Source: Zingiber officinale (Eukaryota > Streptophyta > Magnoliopsida > Zingiberales > Zingiberaceae). From it: DNA of 64,000 nucleotides. The translations under genes were made by a program, and so were the position numbers. This document shows, piece after piece, positions 33,406 through 44,689 of the stretch. The stretch covers positions 33,610,492 through 33,674,491 of the forward strand of contig NC_056004.1 of assembly GCF_018446385.1 (NCBI RefSeq), in the 5' to 3' direction. The notes beneath the pieces were generated by a model. The model was not told where the DNA came from, did not search any database, and saw only the letters and a program-made list of their open reading frames with translations. The first letter of the stretch is position 1, and the number at the start of each line of letters is the position of its first letter.

Positions 33406-36400
33406 CTAAGCTGCCATATCTGTTGCCTTACATCTGATTCCCATCCTCTCCACATGCCGATCAAAAGCTTTCGCCGGAAGGGCCTTTGTGAAAGGATTTG
33501 CTAGGTTATCTTCTGATGCAATCTTGGCGACAACAACTTCTCCTCGCTTGACGATGTCTCGTATCAAGTGGTACTTGCGCTCTATATATTTACTTGCCTT
33601 ATGAGCTCGTGGTTCCTTTGAGTTTGCAACTGCACCGCTATTATCACAATAAATTGTGATGATCTTGGGCAAACCAGGAATCACATCTAAGTCCATTAGA
33701 AAGTTCCTGAGCCATACAACTTCTTTGGCTGTCTCAGAGGCTGCCACATACTCAGCTTCCATGGTTGAGTCTGAAACGCATTTCTTCTTAACACTCCTCT
33801 ATGCAATGGGTCCACCTCCTAGAGTAAACACATAGCCTGACGTAGACTTACTATTGTCGCTATCTGATTAGAAATCTGAATCCGTGTAACCCACAGGGAG
33901 CAAATCGTCTGCTTGGTAGACTAGCATATAATCTCTAGTCCTTCTTAGGTACTTTAAAATACGCTTCACATCAGTCCAATGCCCTTATCTAGGGTTACTT
34001 TGATATCTGCTAACCATGCCCACGACAAAATAGATATCAGGTCTCGTACACAGTATTGCATACATAATGCTTCCTACAGCCGAAGCATAAGGAACTGCCT
34101 TCATGTCCTCAATCTCCTTTGATGTCTTTGGGGACATCTCTTTAGATAAGGCTACTCCATGCCTAAAAGGTAAGAAATCTTTTTTGGAGTTTTGCATGCT
34201 AAAACGAGCAAGGATTGTATTTATATATAAGGCTTGGGATAGACACAACATTCTTTTCTTGCGATCCCTTATAACTTTGATCCCAAGAATGTGTGCACAT
34301 TCTCCTAAGTCCTTCATATCAAATTGTTTGGACAACCATACCCTTACGTCCGATAATACCTTGACATTGTTTCCAATTAACAAAATATCATCTACGTATA
34401 GTACAAAAAATACCACCACGTTTTCGTTACACTTCTTGTATACGCAAGACTCATCCAGACACTGAATAAATCCATATGACTGGATTACTTCATTAAACCG
34501 GATGTTCCAAGATCTTGAAGCTTGCTTCAGTCCATAAATGGACCGATTGAGCTTACATACTAGATGCTCTTTGCCCTTTTCAATGAACCCTTCTGGTTGC
34601 TTCATATGGATGTTTTCTTCAAGACTTCCATTAAGGAAAGCTGTCTTGACATCCATTTGCCAAATCTCATAATCCATATGAGCGGCAATGGATAAGAGTA
34701 TCCGGATAGACTTAAGCATAACTACCGGCGAAAAGGTCTCCTCGTAATCGATTCCCTCTTTCTGAGTGTACCCTTTCGCAACAAGCCTTGCTTTGAAGGT
34801 TTCTACCTTCCCATCTATCCCTCTTTTCCTTTTATAGATCCACTTGCATCCAATGACTTTTACACCATCAGGTGGTTCTACAAGCTCCCAGACCTTATTA
34901 GAATACATATATTCTATTTTGAAATTCATTGCCTTTTGCCAAGATACTGCATCTATATCTTGGAGTGCTTCGTCATATGTCCGGGGATCAGGTTCATGTT
35001 TACCCGGGATCAAGTCCGAAGACTCTCCCAAAAACATGAATCTCTCAGGCTGCCTTACAACCCTCTCACTACGACGAGGCACCGTCTGTGATTGTGTATC
35101 ATTTGCACGTGGTACTTCATCTTGTACTGTTGGTACTGAAGTAGACGTGTCCTCTCTAAGTTCTTCTAGAACAATTTTGCTACTGGGCTTGTGGTCCATT
35201 ATATAGTCTTCTTCTAAAAACTGCGCATTGGTGCTAACAATGACCTTCTGGTCTTTAGGACTATAAAATAAATCACCTTTCGTTCCTTTGGGATAACCTA
35301 CAAACACACGAACTTCTGTATGAGATTCTAACATATCAGCATCTGGTTTCAGCACATGTGTTGGACTGCCCCAAATCTGAATATGTCTTAGACTAGGCTT
35401 TCGTCCATTCCACATTTCTGTGGAAGTAGAAGATACTGATTTAGAAGGTACTAAGTTCAGAATGTGCGCTGCCGTTTTCAGAGCGTATCCCCAAAACGAA
35501 TTTGGTAATTCTGAATAACTCATCATCTATCTAACCATCTCCATAAGAGTCCTATTCCTTCGTTCTGCCACACCATTCTGTTGGGGTGTACTAGGTGCGG
35601 ACAATTGGGATTGAATCCTGGCCTCTGATAAGTAATTCCTAAACTCTCCTAAGAGGTATTCGCCACCACGATCAGACTGTAGTGTCTTGATACTTTTACC
35701 TAGACGTTTCTCCACATCAGCCTTGTATTCTTTGAACTTATCAAAGCACTCAGACTTGCGGCGCATTAGTTAAATGTATCCATATCTAGAATAATCGTCT
35801 ATAAAAGAGACAAAATATTCAAAACCACCTCTAGCCTGGATAGACATAAGACCACACAAATCAGAATGAACCAATTCTAACGCTTCTTTGGCTCTATACC
35901 CCTTGGCCTTAAAAGGTCTCTTGGTCATTTTACCTTTCAAGCAGGATTCACATGTTGGAAAGTTTTCCAACTCTAATGGACCTAAGAGTCCATCGGCTAC
36001 AAGCCTTTGAATCCTACTTAAGTTAATATGACCAAGCCTTAGATGCCAAAGATGCGTTTGGTTCATTTTCGAAGGTTCTTTTCTCTTATTAGAGTTAGAA
36101 GATGTGTTATTAATTTCCATATTTTGCTTTGTGGGAGAAATTGGATTTAAAGTATATAAATTGCCAACCAATGCAGCAGAACAGATAATCACCTTATTTC
36201 TCTTTATAACCACATTGTTACTAAAAGAAACTGAATATCCATCCAAATACAGTTTAGAAACTGAAATTAAATTCTTTCTAAAACTGGGTACATAAAGACA
36301 ATTTCTTAAAACCAAATTTCTATTCATATTAAAAGATAAGTAGATGTCTCCCACTGTAACAGCTGCCACCTTAGTAGCATTGCCCATGTAGACGGTAATC

Positions 36401-37345
36401 TCTCATTTAGTTAGTCGTCGGGTTTCCTGGAACCCCTGCAAGGAATTGCAGACATGATCAGTGGCTCTCGTATCTACACACCAGGTGCTGGTAGATAACA
36501 CCGCTAAACATGTTTCAACAACTAGAGTATGAGATATACCTTTATTGTTCTGATTCCTACGAGGACAGTCCGTCTTCCAATGCCCTGTCTGCTTGCAAAT
36601 GAAACACTTGCCTTTCGGCTTCTTCATTCTAGCTTTTTGTCCCTGAGGTTTATTCACTCTCTTCGCTGAAAAGACCTGTTTCTTCTTCTTCTTGCCTTTC
36701 GTCTTAGAAGTAGAACCATTTTCAGCATAGTGAATCTGAGAACTTTGATGAAATATACCTTCTGCTGCTTGTAGTTCTGTCAGAAGTTCCGCCAACGTAT
36801 ACTCTCTTTTGTTCATGTTATAGTTCAGGCGGAACTGCTCAAAACTTCTGGGTAGCGTTTGGAGAATTATATCGACCTGAGTTTCCCCATTGATTTCTCC
36901 TCCAAGGACTTGTATTTCATTCAGATAAGCCATCATTTTGAGGATATGATCCCTTACGGGTGTCCCCTCAGACATGGTGGCTGTCATTAGCTTTCTCATT
37001 GCCTCTTGCCTAGCAGTCCGACTCTGGTGCCCAAAGAGTTCTTTGAGATTGTTCATTATATCATAAGCTGTTGGTAAATCTTGATGCTGATGTTGCAATA
37101 CATTTGACATAGATGCCAAAATGTAACACCATGCCATCTCATCAGCTTTTACCAATTTCTTATGATACTCAATCTCCTCTGGGGTAGAGTCACCGTTAAG
37201 TGCATCAGGGCAAGCCTCAGTCAGTACAGACTTATAGCTTTCTGCAGTAAGGACAATGCCCAGGTTTCTTTTCCAATCAATATATATAGTTGGGTCCAGT
37301 AAGTTTGTTCTCTTTCAGTATAATGGCCAGTGGGTTGAAAGTCAT
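33406..37345 (-). pseudogene. C2 copia gag-pol polyprotein with multiple stops
   Basis: From the ATG at 37345, the N-terminus reads about 20 residues to a 4-bp expansion in an AT repeat near 37280. After this shift one single frame runs to the natural end near 33406. Domains in order: Gag, with zinc knuckle CFICKQTGHWKTDC (near 36600); protease with WCVDTRATDHVC, where the active-site triad D-T/S-G reads DTR; integrase zinc region (HLWHLRLGHIN ... CESCLKGK); integrase core (HSDLCG, FIDDYSRYGY, NGVAERRN); reverse transcriptase with FFVLYVDDILL; RNase H with MEAEYVAASETAKEV and a VERMGIR end. In-frame stops occur near 36395, 35768, 35528, 33986, 33880 and 33800. It cannot make a full polyprotein. 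Confidence 0.92.
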
Positions 37346-38455
37346 CCTAAGAATCACAAAAATAACTTTGGTCAGGACTCTAAATTTAGAATAATATTGA
37401 TTCCTCAAACAATACTATTTTAAATTAACCAACACCTCAAAACACCGTGAATTTTTTATGCCACGATAGTGTGGACGTATACAAATTCATCATTTGTAAA
37501 AGGAGGGTGTAACCCATTAATTTTATTATCTTGTCAACCTAACTTTTTGACAAATAAAATTAATAGTTGGTTTTCTTCGGTCACACAAATAATAGCAGTG
37601 ACTCTGATGGGGAGGATACTATTAGACGTGCCTAAGTGTATATCATTACTTGACACTAAGTCCATTAATAAGATTGTGCCCTTTCCGATGGGGAAGATCA
37701 CACGTTCTTAATTAATTTCCTATAGTCATCCTAAATGGAAGTTTGATCTAGTGATCCGCAAACAAACTCATCCGATATGGAGGAAGGCACTCAGAGCCAA
37801 CGCGCAAGTTTGCTTGCATCACTTACTAACCAGTAATGGAGACCGTGAAATTTATTAAAATAAATCCCTCTCCCACTTAGTTATTTAAAATGAGGAATTT
37901 TAAACTATCCTAGCATAAATCATATGCATATAAACATCACAGTAAATAAAAGCAATAAATTTGGAAATTAATTTTCCAACTATTATGGCCTTTTCCATCA
38001 CTGTCTTTAGTATGCTCCAACCCTAGCTGCTGCCATCTTTAGCCACCGCCATCTGGTCGAGTTGTCGCATCCATCTTGCTTCTTATTCCGCTGCGCCTCT
38101 GGTGCTCCAAAAGTACCACGCCTCGCAAGAATCCGATCCACAACAAAAATAGAATTTTACATATATCGATCCTATATTCCACGAGGGAATGTACATGTAT
38201 TCTAGATTAAAAAAATAAAATTCTAAAAATAATACAGCTCCTGCTGTATTTTATACATACAATCATGCACACAAATAATGCTCTTGACATGCCCAAGGGT
38301 CCAATCACACACAATATCAATAAGCCATAATAGTTGGAGCCTGCAACCAAAGAGTTAGCACATCCTACTATTTTCCTGCCTAAATTATGTATGACATGTG
38401 CATAACCTATTTGAATTCTAAATACACAGAGGCAAACCCTAGCTCTGATACCAAT
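37346..38455 (-). other. C2 untranslated leader
   Basis: Non-coding sequence between the 5' LTR and gag, starting at the primer-binding site (38442-38455). No ORF or strong repeat was recognised. Confidence 0.7.
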
Positions 38456-40892
38456 TGTTGATTAGTCCTAGGAAAACGTACCGGTTCCACTGTACAAAAT
38501 TTTTTTGTACAAGTGTCGAACCTTTCCTTAAATAACCTATTGTGTTCTTTAGAAGTTAAATTAGGAATCACAGACGGAACTTAACATCATTGATTCCAAA
38601 TTTAACTTATCTGTTCTTAATGGTTTAGATTTGAATCGCAAGCGGAACTTAACATTATTGATTCAAATCTACCTAAGTTATTAATTCCATAAATATTAAT
38701 TTCCAAAATTGGTTTCCAGGACTGCATGGCGAGGCAGATGACCTTCTTGGATATGGGAGCAACCACCACCGCCTAGGCAAAGCCTTTTAAGGAAAGCTAA
38801 TATTTATTTCCTTAAATAACTCTAGGTTAACCAAAAGGAACAATCGAATCACAAATTCGAAAAAGAAGAAAACACAAACTCAAAAAATAAATTCGATAAA
38901 CTAGATTTAATTGCCTCTTGTATTTAGAATTCTTACAAAGAAAATAACTAGTATGATGTGGAAGAAAATTTCTAGTTATATCTTCTCTTTGTAAACTAAT
39001 GACCTTGAGATCTTCTGCCGTATTCCTCGCCTCACCTTGGACGTCCTGTGGGCGACGATCCTCCAAGATGAACACCACCCAAAAGCTTCCTCCTCTTCTT
39101 CTAAAATCCGGCCACCAACACCACCAAGGAGAAGAGAGTAAAAGGGAAAAGAGAGAAGAAAGGGAGGGCCGACCACTTGATGATTTCCAAGCAAGAGAAT
39201 AAGAATTGTATCTCATGAAGCCCCCTCACCCCTTCTTTTATATTACTTGCCCAAGGCAAATAAGGAAAAACTTTTTACAAAAATAAAATCATCCAAGATT
39301 TTTTCCTTTTCCCTTTTTATTTTTCATTTTCTTTCCTCTTGATTGAATCAATCACCAATTTTAATTTGTGATGATTTTAATTAATTTTATGATGGCCGAC
39401 CACTTGCTTGGGCACCAAGCAAGGTGGCCGGCCACCTCATCAAGAGAATAAAGGAAATATATTTTTATAAAATTTTATAAGAAAAACTCTTATAAAATTT
39501 TACAAGCTCTCTTTCCTAAAGTAGGAGTTAAAAAATGAAAGTTTCTAAAAATTAAAACCATGTTTTAAAATTTTAAAACTCTCTTATAATTTTTTTTTTT
39601 TAACATGATGATAGAAAATTTTAATTTTAAAACTTATTTCCCTTTTTTCCTTAAACCATGAGGATGATTAAAAAAGGAAAGTTTTAAAACTTTTAAAACT
39701 CTCTATTAAAACATGTGGCCAAATTCAAATAAAGAAAGTTTTTAAAATTAAAATCTCTCTTTTAAAACTTATAGTTTTCTACAAAGAGAAGATTTTAAAA
39801 ATTCAAAAACAACCCTCCTTGTTTGAATATTGTGGCCGGCCCCTTCATGCTTGGTCATCAAGCAAAGGGCCGACCCCTATAGGAGAGGATGTGGCCGGCC
39901 CTTGCTTGGTCACCAAGCATTGGACCGACCCACTTCTTGGACACCAAGAAGAGCCTTACATTTGGATGGACTTGAGGCTATAATGAGACTACGTTAGGGA
40001 CCTAAAGGAGAAATTAGTTTTGGCCTTCCGATGAGCTTGAGTATCCCGTGTTCGCCCCGAACATACAACTCAAGTTCATCGATAATAACTCATTCCACTA
40101 GAGAGTTATTACCGTACTACCGCACCAATCCCAAATTATATTATGGGCTCATTCTTATCATGAGTGTGTTAGTCTCCCTGTGTTTAAGATTACGAATGCC
40201 CACTAATTAAGTAAGTTACTGACAACTCACTTAATTAATATCTAGCTCCAAGAGTAGTACCACTCAACTTTATTGTCATGTCAGATTAGGTCCACCTACA
40301 GGGTTTAACATGACAATCCTTATGAGCTCCTCTTGGGGACATTCTCAACCTAGATAACTAGGACACAGATTCCTTCTATAATCAACAACACACACTATAA
40401 GTAATATCATTTCCCGACTTATCGGGCATATTGATTTATCGAGCTAAACCTCACCCTTTGATAAGTCAAAGAAATAAATATTAAATATATATGCTTGTTA
40501 TTATATTAGGATTAAGAGCACACACTTCCATAATAACTAAGGTCTAGTTCTTTTACTAAGTCAGTACAAAAAGAACTTACCTAAATGATCCTACTCAATA
40601 CACTTAAAGTGTATCAGTGTAATTTATTAGTCAAGATAAACTAATACTTAATTACACTACGACTATTCTGATGGTTTGTTCCTTTCCATCTTAGTCGCGA
40701 GCAACTGTTTATAATTTATAGAGAACCGACAACATGATCTTCTGAGTGTGACACCACACTCCATGTTGTTTACTATATAAATTAATTGAACAATTACATT
40801 TAATAAATAAATGTAGATATTGACCAATGTGATTCTTTTATTTCAACAAATAAATGTTTACAAAAGCTAGGCTTTTAGTATACACTCTAACA
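38456..40892 (-). repeat. 5' LTR of C2
   Basis: Matches the 3' LTR along its whole length, one base shorter. It begins TGTTGATTAGTCC and ends CACTCTAACA on the plus strand. Confidence 0.92.
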
Positions 40893-40897
40893 CATGA

Positions 40898-41779
40898 GAG
40901 TATAAGAATTATAATTACAATTCATGTTAGGATATACCTCCCTTACCCTTGAAGCTCCCCCTTGACTTGAGCTCCTTTTTTTTTCTTCTATTTCTTCAAT
41001 TGCGCTAGCTTCTTGATCTCTCCCTTCTTGGGGCATTTGGTGTGGTAGTGGTCCTTCTCTCCACACGTGAAGCATATGATGCGTGCTCTCCTTCTTTGGA
41101 TTTCTTCATTCCTACAACCCTTGTTAGTGTTTAAATTAACTTGAATGGGTTTAAGATTTACCTCTTTCTTACCCAATGGACACCTACTCTTGTAGTGTTC
41201 CTTTTCATTACAACCGAAGCAAATTATATTGTTCTCTGACTTCACTTCGGTGGAGACGCTAGCTAGGTTGACTTCCAAGACTTCCTCTTCTTCTTCATTT
41301 GTCTTGGATTCTTCTTCAACCTTTGAGGATGTAGATGCTACCTCATCTTCCTCATCCACACTTGTGGATGAACTTTCTTCATCCTTCTCCTCCTCTACTT
41401 GAGCCACTTCTTCCTTTTCTTCAGATTTTCTTTCTTCTTGTGTAGGCATAAGTTCTTTGCCTAGAACTTCCTTTACTTTACTCTACAAATTGTGGGCATT
41501 CTCGTATTCACCTACATCACTTATCACGTTAGGAGGTAAAATATCAATTAAAATCGATATTACCTTTGAATTTGCCTTTGCCCGTGATGTTTGCTCCTCC
41601 GTCGAATGACGTGGTCGGAGTCTCTTCCCTTTCTTGTCCTTCGGGACTTCAAATGGCTCTTCTACCACCATCATTGTGTCCCAATTCATCTCGAAGAAGT
41701 TCTTCATCTTCACCATCCAAAAGGTGATGTCCCATAAGCTTCCTCCTTCAAACTTTGGTGGATTTATCAAGCCAGTCAT
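40898..41779 (-). pseudogene. H gag, N-terminal part with two zinc knuckles
   Basis: Starts MTGLINPPKFEGGSLWDITF at 41779. A TAG at 41483-41485 falls after GEYENAHNL; the same frame continues with SKVKEVLGKEL, an acidic Ser/Glu linker and two CCHC knuckles, CFGCNEKEHYKSRC and CFTCGEKDHYHTKC, to a stop at 40988. As in E1, the acidic linker follows directly after the short N-terminal block, so the UBN2 capsid-like core seen in E2 is missing. The remaining C-terminal part is at 26117-25452. Confidence 0.85.
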
Positions 41780-41833
41780 CTTTGCTTTCTCGGCGGTTAG
41801 TCCGACAGAGAGCGGCTTCGCACTAATACCACT

Positions 41834-42905
41834 TGTAGGGGATCAGTGGCTGGCTAGAAGGGGGTTGGATAGATGACACCCCCAAATCGTTCGCTTCCTA
41901 CGTATTTGTTAGTGCATAACGGAAATCTAATACTAAATACAAATATGAAAGCTAATGACTAAAGATAAGGAAAGAAATGCAAACCGCTAACACGTTCGTT
42001 TACGTGGTTCGGAGATAACTTGCTCCTACTCCACGGCTGTCCGCAAGGTGGAAGATCCCTCAATACGTTGGTGATTTAATCCCCGGCAAACTCCGGCTAT
42101 CTCAAGTCACTCTTTGTGGGTGGAGAAACCTCACTACAACATCAACCAAGACTCTTGAGATACTAAGGTACTGGAAGACTACTAATAGGGATTAACCACC
42201 TCTATTTCGTCAATCTTAACCAACCTTCCAATGCTTGGTTATATAGGCCACGAGTTGAAAAACCCCGCCTACCAGTCGACTGCCAAAACCATCAGTCGAC
42301 TGCCCTCTGTGGGGATTTGACTGTTATAACCCAATGGCTCGATACCAGTCGACTGATACTTCCATCAGTCAACTGCTCCATGCTAACCGAGTGAATAGAA
42401 GCATTATGTTCGCTCCTAGTCGATTGCCCGGTCGATTGTACCAGTCGACTGATGGAAATACAGTCGACTTCTACAATAACTGCTATAGTACTACTACAGT
42501 AACTGCTACAGTAAAACCCTAAACCTAGGATTTTACTCTGAGTACAATTTCTCATGCACTCGTACCCTCACAACTCACTTGACCCTTCATTACAACCACC
42601 TCTAGTCTTCAAGCCTACTTGCTTTGGCTCTCGTCCCTCGGATGCATCCAAGCCCGTGACTCGTCCCCAATGTCATCCTTTGTGAATGCCTCGAAGTCGC
42701 TTCCCTCAGCCCTTGTCCTTGCTGCCTTGTCCACGGTCCCTCGGATGCTCCATCCTTCATCATACCCGAACCCATCAAACTGAGTCATATGTGTATCCTG
42801 CAAACCTACACATTCACATACACATATCAAATAACAAGGGTGAATTTAACTTAAACCCTTTACCGAAACACCAAAACACATGGGACCATTAGGATTGCTC
42901 CAACA
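41834..42905 (-). repeat. 5' LTR of H
   Basis: TGTAGGGGATCAG to GCTCCAACA on the plus strand. On the minus strand CAGTCGACTG words lie at 42273-42282, 42293-42302, 42346-42355 and about 42442-42451, with variants between. They lie upstream of TATATAA at 42245-42239. The leader between 42239 and 41834 resembles that of E1 and E2. Confidence 0.9.
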
Positions 42906-43830
42906 ACCTCTTCCTCTTCAGCATCTAGCAAGTGTCTTGGATCGGCAGAGTCAGCAACAGGCTACTGATGCTGTGGTAGCTAGAACCAAACTAGGTCACT
43001 GCCAATCAATCAACACTACTAATGCATCAACTGCCTAAATCTAATACCAGATTTAAATCACTTACCTGAGGGAACCGAGAGAAAAAGAAGAATGGGTGAA
43101 ACCAAGCTAGGGCAGAGGGCCAAGGTAACTTGGCGTCAGCGATCAAGATCGCAGCTGTTGGCATCGGAGCTCTATAGTCGGCGGCGCTGAAGAGGGGCGG
43201 CACCAAGAAACTAGGGCACGACTTGGAGGGGAAGGAAGAAGCGGATCGACCGCCTGGTAGCCAAGAGAGCTTGGTGTTGAAACTTGCGGGAATCCAAAAA
43301 GAGGAGGATCGCTCACCCTTGAAGCTCCTAGGTTAGATCCACACCGGCAATTCCGAAGGGAGAAGCTAAGAACCAGCGAGGAAACAGGGCGATCGCGGTG
43401 AAGAGGAAGAAGGGAAATTGGTGTGAGGAAAAAGGATGGAAGAGGGAGGAGTTGTGCCTGATCTCCCTTGGCCGACAGGTTTTGTTCGTGAGGGAGAAGA
43501 GGAAATGAAGCAGTGGGAGGGCGGCGCCGGTTGGGGAAGACGAAGAGGATTGGCGTCGGGTTGGGGAAGAGAGGAAGAAGAGGAGAAGAGAAGGATTAGG
43601 GCACGACGAAAATGAATAGAAAAGGGAAATTATAAACCTTGAATTAAAGTATAGTTTAAATTCCTCAATCAACTCCCACCTTTGGGTATGTCAAATAGAC
43701 TTTCCCCTAGTCCAATAATTGATCCCCTTGACCTACGCCATACGAGCTCCGAAAAATTCTCAGAAAATTTAAAAAATTTTCTAAAAATTCCCTTATGGTT
43801 ATCCATCCTTTTTCGGTATTTTACATCTTA

Positions 43831-44090
43831 ACTGCTATAGTAGTTATAGTAGCTATAATTTCATAACTACTACAATGTGAATTTCTACTAACGTTGAATA
43901 GATTAAGTATGCATTATAGTAATCACAAAACTGTAACTGCTACAACATGTGTAGTAACTATCAAATCGTAGTTGCTACAATACGTTCGTCTGATTTAAGA
44001 TTTAGGCGAAAGATTTAGACAAGTACTGGCTCAAGGCTTAGGTCATAATGACTTGTGCCTAGACCCAACCACGATTCGGAACTGATGGTT
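43831..44090. repeat. GTAGTTGCTACAA-type dispersed repeat, right half
   Basis: Continues the repeat broken at 20279: words such as TAGTAGCTATAATTTCATAA, GTAACTGCTACAACA and GTAGTTGCTACAATA in both orientations. A related copy lies at 13740-13830. Confidence 0.55.
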
Positions 44091-44679
44091 AGGGCTGTAA
44101 ATGAACCAAGCATTCATGAACAAGTTTGATGTTCGGATTGGTAAGAGCTTGTTTATGTTCATTTAATATATATAAGATTAATTAAATAAACAAACTTGAA
44201 TAGCTCGTTAGGCTAAATAAACAAGCTTGAACACATATGTGTTCAGCTCGCTAACGTTCGTGAACAACGTTCACGAACCATATTCATTAATAAATTTTTT
44301 TCAATATGCTAAATAAATAATAAATAAAATAAATAAATAAATAAATAAATTTAAATTATCAAGCTCAATAATCAATCAAACAACTACAAGTTTTAAACAA
44401 TCAAATAAGTTTGAATAGAGAGTTTGATAACATCTAAATGAACTAAGCTCAAAGCTAAGCTTGAATTGAGAGTTTGATAACATCTAAACGAACCAAGCTC
44501 AAGTCAAGCTTCAAACAAGCTCAAGCTAATAAAAATAAACCAAGCCAAGCTTGAACACTCATTTCAAAAGCTTGGTTCATTTTAAGCTTGGCTCGGCTCG
44601 GCTCGGCTCGGCTCGGTTACCTTATCGAACAAGCTTGAACACCCCAAAGATAGGCTCGACTCGGCTTGTTTACAGCCCT
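44091..44679. mobile_element. Non-autonomous TIR transposon (589 bp) with 10-bp TSD
   Basis: Ends AGGGCTGTAAA and TTTACAGCCCT, flanked by a perfect 10-bp duplication ACTGATGGTT (44081-44090 and 44680-44689). The inside has no transposase. It holds short inverted and direct AAGCTTGA-type words, an AAAT microsatellite (about 44310-44350) and a (GGCTC)n run (44590-44616). TSD length fits a Mutator-like element better than hAT (8 bp) or Harbinger (3 bp). Confidence 0.75.
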
Positions 44680-44689
44680 ACTGATGGTT

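Larger units (their letters stand above)
30946..40892 (-). mobile_element. C2: Ty1/copia LTR retrotransposon, full-length but disabled
   Basis: LTRs 30946-33383 (2438 bp) and 38456-40892 (2437 bp), TSD CATGA at 30941-30945 and 40893-40897. The primer-binding site, the reverse of GCTCTGATACCAAT, is next to 38456. The polypurine tract AAGTGGGAGAT is next to 33384. The two LTRs are highly similar, with differences mostly single transitions, so insertion was fairly recent. Gag-pol is full length but carries many stop codons. Confidence 0.95.
22136..42905 (-). mobile_element. H: non-autonomous gag-only LTR retrotransposon, host of S1, E2 and C2
   Basis: LTRs at 22136-24450 (about 1.08 kb once S1 is removed) and 41834-42905 (1072 bp), TSD ACCTC at 22131-22135 and 42906-42910. 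On the minus strand the order is 5' LTR (right), a degenerate primer-binding site TGGTATTAGTGCG ending at 41831, gag from 41779, non-coding 3' region, a polypurine tract AAAAAGGGAGAGAT next to 24451, and 3' LTR (left). Gag is split by C2 (TSD CATGA) and E2 (TSD GTTAT). No pol domains belong to H itself. Confidence 0.9.
20280..43825. mobile_element. Long solo LTR (about 2.8 kb), Ty3/gypsy-like, split by H
   Basis: The plus strand starts TGTCACGCCCTGG at 20280 and ends CGGTATTTTACA at 43825, with TSD TCTTA at 20275-20279 and 43826-43830. After removing H (22136-42905 plus one ACCTC) the remaining sequence is about 2.77 kb with no coding capacity. This fits a solo LTR left by recombination between LTRs. 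Ends of the TGTCACGCCC type are common in plant chromovirus LTRs, so gypsy is likely. Transcription orientation was not settled. Confidence 0.75.
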
